Assembly: GCA_013398055.1 (NCBI GenBank)
Contig: VZRS01007522.1
Span: 3,230-67,229 of the forward strand
DNA: 64,000 bases
Direction: 5' to 3'
Source of the DNA: Ifrita kowaldi
Taxonomy: Eukaryota; Chordata; Aves; Passeriformes; Cinclosomatidae
The notes below the pieces were generated by a model. The model saw only the letters and a list, made by a program, of their open reading frames with translations. It was not told the origin of the DNA and made no database searches. Shown here piece by piece: positions 56,535 to 64,000 of this stretch. Numbering within the stretch: position 1 is the stretch's first letter; every line of letters begins with the position of its first letter. The position numbers were made by a program, and so were the translations under genes.

Positions 56535-56716
56535 GGCTCTCTCTTCTCCTTCTTCTCCTTCTCCTTCTCCTCCTTCTTTTTCACTTTTTCTTCTTCTCCT
56601 CTTTTTGCCTCCTCTCTTTCTCCTTCTCCTATGCCTTCTATTTTTCCCCTCCTTCTTCATCCTGTCCTTCCCTTTCCTCTTCTCCTTCTCCTCCTCTGCC
56701 TCCTCCTCCTCATCCA
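56535..56716. repeat. polypyrimidine (CTT/CCT) tract
   Basis: About 180 bp of almost pure C and T with irregular CTTCTC, CTCCTT and CCTCCT units. It encodes only Ser/Leu/Phe runs on plus and Lys/Glu/Arg runs on minus. Its position just past the CpG island and motif block is notable, since such tracts can form triplex DNA. Confidence 0.88.
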
Positions 56717-56717
56717 C

Positions 56718-57160
56718 TGCTGAGGACCTGAAAAGCCAGGAGACTCTTTGAAGAATTCATATTTTTGCCTCTCTCAAAAAAGTCCCCACTACCTATAACT
56801 GGATAAAATCCTGGCTTGAGAAGGGAGTGCACCAAAATCGCTTGGCAGAAACCTTGTTGTAATCATTTATGCTTCGTTCCTGTGACTTAACAAACAATAT
56901 CTTATGAGAAGAGGACAAAAATGAATAAAACGCATTCAGCATTAGCTACTAATTTGTAAATGGAAAAGTGGCAGGTGCCAAACTCGCCTCTTCAGCCTAA
57001 AAGCAGGTGTAGCTCAAGGTCAGACTTAAGAATGGGGGAAGCCAAGATGCAGCAAGTGGGCAGAGCTGCTCTCCCTGCCCCCAGGCTCCTTGTTCTCCTC
57101 CTCTGAAACAGGCTGGGATTCATCTGGCAACGCAGGTTCATGTGGGACGATGCTGGGAAT
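56718..57160. other. unassigned non-coding sequence
   Basis: No gene or recognised repeat between the polypyrimidine tract and the 5S-like segment. Confidence 0.5.
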
Positions 57161-57164
57161 AATT

Positions 57165-57290
57165 AACCAAGGTCAACATTACTGGATGCTTGGATGGGAA
57201 ACCTTCAAGAAAAGCACAAGCACTACCAAAGTGGTTCTGGTAACTCTGTGGGGAACCATCCCTGAGCTGGAGATGAACTGAGCCCTTTCC
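57165..57290 (+). mobile_element. candidate 5S-rRNA-derived ancient SINE (Deu/AmnSINE1-like)
   Basis: The core TACTGGATGCTTGGATGGGA followed by AACC (57180-57203) resembles the internal control region of 5S rRNA ('ttagtacttggatgggagacc'), with 14 of 15 bases matching over CTTGGATGGGAAACC. The sequence after it (AAGTGGTTCTGGTAACTCTG, then GGGG, then CCATCCCTGAGCTGGAGATG, then AACTGAGCCC) follows my memory of the body of amniote 5S-headed SINEs ('aagtggtgttggtgattcag...cctctggtctgaatgagccc'). The 5' half of 5S is not readable. A chance match to the 5S core alone is possible. The ordered similarity beyond it is what raises the call. Copies of such SINEs are often conserved as enhancers in vertebrates. 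Confidence 0.42.
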
Positions 57291-57661
57291 ACAGCAGAGA
57301 GGACCTTCATGGCACTACCATTCCTGGTAGCAGCTTTAACCTCACACTGCACAACAGCTACACCACAAAACCCCAACAGCAGCTCCAGGAACCTCCTCTG
57401 CTGAGGTTTTGTGTGTGACCCACCCACCTTTGCCTGCCCTCTTCCCCGCCTCCCTCCTCGGTGCATTTCTGTTTGTTCAGAGAGGGGAGTGCAGCACAGC
57501 CATCCTCGGACACTCTGTTTGTGACCTCCAGGTACCCCCGCACCTCCCTGTCTGCTGTGCTGCCCCTCAGAACAGAGCAGGCTGGCCAAGCAGCTCAACC
57601 CCACGGCTTGGGCAGCTTTAGTGCGGGATACTGGGTGCTGTCCAGGTGGGGCACAGCAGAT

Positions 57662-57687
57662 TGTGATGTGATGTGATGTGATGTGAG
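57662..57687. repeat. ATGTG pentanucleotide microsatellite
   Basis: Nearly five tandem ATGTG/TGTGA units, without interruption. Confidence 0.93.
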
Positions 57688-57689
57688 CA

Positions 57690-60600
57690 CACACAACTCC
57701 ATTTCCTTCTGCAGCCACTCAGCACACGGGAGTACAAGCTGTTCACCTCACTCTGACTGCTTGAGAGAAACTTCCAGCCTTCCCCAAATAGCTCAGAAAA
57801 GACAGAAAATGGATATTCTAACAAGCACATGCAAGTGCACTTTCCCCAGAAACTGCTTTTGGCACTCTGAACCTTCGGTGAGCTGTAATCCTGCCTGCTC
57901 AGCCCTCCCCTGCTGAACTGCTGTTTGGGGTAGGATCCACCTCATGTATCTCATTGTACACCAGGACAGCAAGCACAGCTCCTGTGCTCTTGCCCAAGAG
58001 ACAGCAGCATTTTGTGTTTTGGAGAAATGATATGGTGCAGTTTGTAAAATGCTTCTGAAAACTTTGAGAAGGAGTATGTCAATAAATTATTTCTATCCCA
58101 CTTTAGTAATTCCTCTCGTCATTTTTTCTCCAGTTTCCTTTACAATTGAAAATCCTTCTTCCTGTCCTCTTCTGAGCAGGGATTACCTGATTTTTTTCCA
58201 GCTAATAATGAAAATAACAAATGCATTCTGGAGACTTGAAGAGAGCTGTGCTTGAGAGCACTGATATGCTGTGAAGATGAGAGGGTGAGGAGAGAGACCT
58301 TTGGCTGTGATGAGACCCAGATGTCCCATCCTGGATGTGTCCAGCAAAGTTACTATGTCAAATCTCTGTTTAAATTGGGTCCCACTGCACAAGCATATTT
58401 ATTAGCATAACAAAGTAGCAATGGCCAAGGAAAGGAAAAAATGACCTGCCTAATGGAAATGAATTGTACAGTATAACCTGGTGGTACGCAGGAGTCTATC
58501 ACGGTATTTAATGTCTCTCCCCACACTGAAAGAAAGAGTCTTGACACAGGCGCCAGTAGGTCTGTGGAGCCATTGGTAGACAGCCAGGGCATACCATTTA
58601 ATGGAAGGACATCATTAAATATGCCTTTATTTTTATTACTTTGTAATATTATTATGCAGCTGAAATAAATCACAAGTTGTTTTTAGTGGGATTCCGTCGC
58701 AAGCCACAAAAGCAGGGAGCTGGGGGCTTACTTCTCAATCTCCCTGTAAGCAACTTTCTGTACTCTCTGAAAAGAGCACAACCTTCACATCAGGGTCAGC
58801 CCATGACCTTTCCTCTTTCAATATTTATTAAATGTACTATTAAATAAGCACAATTGAATTCCCAGGATCTAGTTCTAGGCTTCTGCAGCCCTCATCTGCA
58901 AGCAAATATGAGTCGCAGAGCCCCCAGACCAAACTGGAGGAACAGGAGAGGTCTGGTGGAGGCCAGAGGTGTTTCAGCTACCTTGTCTCGTTCCTGCAGG
59001 GCTCCCACATCCCCTCCCAAATCAGGAAGGTGCAAAGATGCTGCGTGCTCACCTAATTTGTGCAACATCAGTGAACTGGGGAGGGAGTTTGGCTCATCCT
59101 CCCACAACCAGATCGGTAAAACATGAAGTCTTCAGGTATGTGGCAGAGGGGCTGAAAAGGAGATGTAAAAACCTGTGCCTGAACCTTCATCAAACTGTCT
59201 GACTGCCCCAAGAACCCTCTCCTCACTTCCCTACCCCATCGAGGATGCAGCACAGTGTTTGGTTTCAAAAAGGAGGGGCACCCAAAGCTCTTCCACACAG
59301 TCACATATTTTCTCTTGAGCAAGTAAGGACTTTGTGGTGCAAAACATTTTGCAGAAAACCTAAACATGCCAGCAGGACATTGTTAACCATCATGTGGTGA
59401 TTTTAGCTCAACACATTTTGGTTTTACTCTGCTCCCAGTCCCCTCTGAAAGTGCTGCTACATGTGCAAGCTCTCCCTTGGACTCTTCTCTCCTTCTTTTT
59501 TTTCATTTGCACATGGTCAGACTATTTCAGAGGAGGGAAGAATGGCAGACTCTGATTTAGAGACTTCTGCTGAACTACTGGCATTATTTGTGTAAAACAC
59601 CCATTAGTTCCTTCTCATCGCCTTTAAGATGCCTTTTTTTTTCCTCAGGTAAATGTTAACAGGAGGTTTATCATTAACCACCTTTGGGTTTTTGTAAGAG
59701 TTTATATTATTCACAGGAACAGTGTGTGTTGCAAGATTCCTTTTTTCACTGTTTAGATACAAATTATTCACAGTTTGAGTTTCGTCTAATCTGAAGCCAA
59801 ACTGATTTCAGTCTTCAGATAAGCTCCACCTCAAAAGAGAACCTCAAAAGGCTTCAGTTTGTCCAGTTCAGATACAAGTATCACCTGCTTGGATACTGAA
59901 ATGTGTGCAGATCAAAGAGATGAATGATTGTGCCTCAAGGTCAAGAAGAAACATTAACAGTAGGATGTTGAATTTGAGGAGATAGTTCAATTTTTTAAAA
60001 AAATCTTTATAACCTGTTCTTTTCTGCAGTAAAGTTGTGTCTCAGTCGAACCTGTTCTTACTGTGGCAAGGAGCAACAGGTGGGTGCAAAAGTAGATCTG
60101 ATGAGCAAGTGTCAGAATGGAGACAAATGAATATTCTTATAAAATTTCAGCCCACACTTTGATACTCCCTGTGAAAAGCCCTTCTATTTGCGACCATACA
60201 CAAACTGGAAGAGCTCTGTTAGCTTGTACTCAAAGGCTGATTAATCTCTTGATTTCTACAGAGGTGACACCCCTGATGACTTCCATGAGTTTCTCTGCCC
60301 ACAAGACATAGCTCGGGTTCAGCACACAGGTGTGAGCAGCAGCAGCAGCCACAGAACAGACAGAACCTGCACAGAGGATTTTCTTTCTAAATGAAAAGGG
60401 CTTGTGGAAGAGACATCTCTGAGCTGTGTGTCAGAGGGAGGCAGAAAATCTTCCCCAGGCCCACTTGCTGAGGGGTTCTGCTGCAGATCTCCCAAATCCC
60501 TTTATCTCAGTGTGCTCCAGGGTGCCTCTCTAGGATGAGAGCTCCTTCCACAGCCACAGCCAGGAGGAAGCCGTGGAGGGGAGGGAGGAGAGCTGGAGTA

Positions 60601-63600
60601 GGGACACAGCCACCCCATCAGCTCCCCACCACCAACACGTGAGAGAACCTTCCAAAGGACAGGTCTCCAGGAAGAAATATCCAGCATTGCCTGCTTCACA
60701 ATCAGTCCTTGACATCCTTTTAGGGAAAGGAAAGTTCCTTCTGTATTTCTTGCAATCCTACAGCTCCTGTTTCTGAGCTGGAGGAATGTCTCCTTACCAT
60801 GTCTTCTTTATACCCCCCTGCTATGCACACACACAAGTAAAAACCCCACGGACACCCTGAGACAAACTTCTTATTTGCATTTGGGACGTGGATTGCAGAG
60901 GGATTCTGTTCAAAAACCTAGAGGGACCTGTGCTCCCAGTCTGACTGTCTCTTCAGAGCACCAACTCCCCCCTCCTTCTTTTGCTGTATTTGCCAGTGGA
61001 AAAAATTAGCAAACCCTATTTACAAATATTTGTGCCTCTTGGCCCTCTGCCTAATGCTGTACTATTAAGGCCGTCGTTGTTCCACTAAACAATTGCAAAT
61101 GTTTTTTCATGCATGCATTGGCTTGCTTTTGAGTTCAGAGACTCTTATTCCACCAACTGCTGCTGCCACCCTTTGCTTAATTCAAGGTGAAAGCCCTAGA
61201 ATTCAAGCTTGTCAGGAAATTTCCCTTCTATTATCGCACTAAAATATGCAACAATAAAATTCCTCCACTAAGGTGTTTTCCTGCAGTTTTTCTGTCCCAG
61301 CCTCTCCTTTCACAACAGTGAAACACTCAACAGTGTGCCCCAAAGCCTTACACTTACATCAGACAAAGTCAAAGAGGCTCTAGCCAGTGAGACATCAGGG
61401 GAATTTGGGCACCCAGTTACAAGAACTGCCTTGGAGAACCTTTTTCTCAGCTGAATCCTGATCCTAGAAACAAGACATCTCCATTTCTGCATTCCCAACG
61501 TTCTCTGAGCAGGTTAGTGCCCAAGCTGAGTTATGGGCAGGGACCAAAACATTTCTCCTCAGCTTTTCCCTGAGACTCCTGACCTAGTAACCATTCTCAG
61601 GGTATAATTTCAGGATTCTCCTCCCTCCAGAAGGCAGTGGTGGCCAACACTTTGTTTTAAAGTACAGAATGAAGTAGTAGTCCATGTTCACTTTCTTTTT
61701 TCTTTACCCACCGCCCCATCCCCAAAATTTCACAGATGCTCATTCACTCTTTTTAACCTCTGTGCAAGTAAATTCATGCTTCTGTGTATGGTGTTTGGTC
61801 CCAAATGTGAGTGTGATACAGTTTACCAGCATTTCAACAGCAGCTGAAGCAGCCAGTGATAAATGGATGTTGAAGAGCAGTCAAAGAAAGCAAGTTTCAT
61901 ATCTGTAATTGCAAACGATAGCATGGGAAATGTGATTTTGAAACAACAAAAGAAAGATTTATGTCTCTAACGAAAACAGCTCCAATGTCAGACTCAGCAC
62001 AACTTCCCAGACAAGATAAAAACACAAGAATTATCTCCAGAAATTACTCAGTGAAAAATTCTCAATAACAAATGCAGTTGAGAAAATTGCTCGGGCAGTT
62101 TGCAAATAGGAAATAAAAGAGGGCATAACATATTTATTAATCACTATGATTTATGCACCTAGCTTTGCTAGCAGTGCAAGACAGTAAATTAAAGCACAGT
62201 CAAGCATTCCTCCACATTGTTTGGCCAGTGAACTTCCGTCCTGGTCTGAGGCACTGCTGGTTTTAGGTCAGTCCTGCCAAGCTCGACAGCATTTCTAGGA
62301 TCATGAAGTGCCAACACACGAGATCTGTAGGGTCTTCAGGAGGAACATTTCAGCCACTGATTTTTGTCTTTACAGCTGAAGACTAAAGGTCTGGGGGACA
62401 TAACTGCAGGCACATAGATCTTGTCTGCATAGCCTCACCTAGATAGCATAACAAAGCTTGTTGTCCAGGTGTAAATACATCTGGTAGGAAGACTTCAACA
62501 TGAATGATTATTCCAGATTCTTCCCACACTGGGGACGTCCTAAGTACCCATTAACAGAATGCCTATGCTGGGACAGGCTGTGAGGAGAAAGTTTGGAGAC
62601 AGAACCACGAGGACTGTTGAATATCTTGGCCTTGACCATCCTGTCCATGTGTTCCGACTCTGCTCCAGGGCTGTGTCTTTAACTAATCAGTGGCAGCTTA
62701 AGACAGAATTTTGTGATATTTAGATTCATATTAAGAAAATTTATGATGTTGCAAGAGTCAGGAATTGGGCAGGGTTTAAATACTGCCTCAGAGTCACAGG
62801 AACACAGAGGTACCAGAGCCCCAGAGCCTCTCCTTGTTGTATTTCCAGATCGTGCCACAAACCCCTACGGTTACAAAGATGGAGAACACTTTTCATGCAA
62901 AATCTGCTTCAGTCTTGCATATTCCCTGTGAAAGAAACACAGTCATTCTTAGCAGAGGTTAGAGTCAAACATTTTTCCATAGCTAACTCTCCTAGCCTGG
63001 CCTGAGCTGCCCTGCCGTGACCAAGTGTCCCTAATTAATGACAAGGAAGCAGCCAGACACCCCTTTCCCAGCTCCATTGTTAACTCCTTGTCCTGGGTGC
63101 TGCCAGACCCTGCAGGCATCTTGGGCCAAGTCTCTGTCATGCCTAAGAAATGGAATTTAACCTTCCTGGTGACCTAAGCATGGCATCCCCACAGGCAAGG
63201 TGTGCCTAGGTGCGCTAAAGCCAACCAGCCAGCTCATTTCTTTCTTTGCAGAATGACACTGGCATCATTGTCCTAGCAGGAAATGAAGGTGACTTAACAC
63301 CTTAGGACCTGGGTAAAGCTCTGTAACCTGGCTGCAGCCCCGTTCAAGCACTGTTCCCAACCCACTGGGGCAAACAGGTCTGTCCTGGGGATGGATCAGT
63401 CCAATATATTGTTAAATATCAACAGCTGCTAAGGACATTCTGGCAGTGAGCCCCTACTCCCCCCTTGCTGCCTCCTCACACTTCCTGCACTCAGGCTGTG
63501 CTCCACTCCAGGTGTCTCTTCCCAAATCCCTCAGGGTTGCAACCAAGAAAGGAGCACCCCACCTCCCCACCTCCCTCAGAACCAGTATCCTTTATCTTAC

Positions 63601-64000
63601 TTGAAGATTGTGCATCTTCCACGTGTTTTGAGGCTGAGGCAGAGCCCAGAGCCTGGAACCAGGCTGGGTGCTGTGAGCTGGTGATGCACTGAAGCAAGGC
63701 GAGGACAGACAGGCTGCACACCAGCAGCACGTCTAAGGTGCAAATCAGTGCTGGTTTTAAATACATCTTTTCCATCCACCATGGAAATGCTGTGCCCAAG
63801 GATCCTCTGCAGTCCTTCACAACAACTTTGGATCCCATCACCACATCCCTTCACAGCACTCACTTTTAAACTTGGCCCCAAGACCTTTTATCACTTAAGA
63901 AACAGAACCTGAGATTTTCAAAATAAATTACATGAATTAATTTCCTCTGCAGGAGGGGAAAGGATGAAGCCTTCCCACAGCTTAATTACTGGTCTGGAGC
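57690..64000. other. 6.3 kb without a supported gene
   Basis: Unique-looking DNA. Frames are at most 117 codons (63491-63844 minus), with no domain. No CR1, LTR or SINE was recognised in this last tenth of the window. A TTTCTTTCTTTGCAG acceptor-like sequence near 63238-63252 is followed by a short open stretch, but nothing supports an exon. Confidence 0.5.

Noticed and set aside
57625..57641. GGGATACTGGGTGCTGT, similar to the 5S rRNA 3' end
   Set aside because: It lies about 430 bp from the 5S-like core instead of about 8 bp, so a 5S pseudogene is unlikely; probably chance.

Overview
This 64 kb window looks like bird nuclear DNA, most likely from a neoavian or passerine-type lineage. Non-coding sequence is littered with 5'-truncated CR1 LINE pieces, the dominant avian retroposon. 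There are three long terminal repeats (LTRs) of avian endogenous-retrovirus type, a few relics of old amniote SINEs, many simple repeats and strong CpG depletion outside a few islands. No bacterial or phage gene organisation is present. I could not support a single intact protein-coding gene, tRNA or rRNA gene. All long open frames lack recognisable domains, overlap frames on the other strand, or come from low-complexity DNA.

Layout. 1-1.5 kb: two short CpG-rich patches that could belong to a promoter or 5' end near the window edge. 2.2-3.5 kb: two pyrimidine-rich tracts, the second holding seven identical copies of a 29-bp minisatellite. 3.9-4.2 kb: a CR1 3' end on the minus strand. 15.6-16.9 kb: a repeat cluster with a CR1 3' end, a decayed CR1 reverse-transcriptase segment interrupted by a second, nested CR1 3' end, then a 13-bp hairpin and a MIR SINE. 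17.3 kb: a TTG/TTA microsatellite. 29.6 kb: a minus-strand CR1. 31.3-31.9 kb: a probable solo LTR that contains the only large assembly gap and is bounded by a 5-bp target duplication. 34.1-36 kb: two CR1 3' ends. 37.6-37.9 kb: a second probable solo LTR. 39.9-41 kb: a CR1 3' end and a 3'-truncated third LTR. 50.1 kb: a CCCAAG hexamer array with G-quadruplex potential on the minus strand. 55.8-56.7 kb: the best CpG island, followed by a block with octamer, CCAAT and AP-1 motifs and a polypyrimidine tract. 57.2 kb: a 5S-like segment that resembles an ancient Deu-type SINE.

Read as a whole, this is an intergenic or intronic stretch, with CpG islands near both ends and a history of repeated retroposition between them. 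I found no new enzyme or defence system. The points most worth checking are the 5S-like SINE candidate, the gap-spanning solo LTR, the nested CR1, the identical minisatellite array and the CpG island with its flanking motif block. Family names come from remembered consensus patterns and were not checked by alignment.
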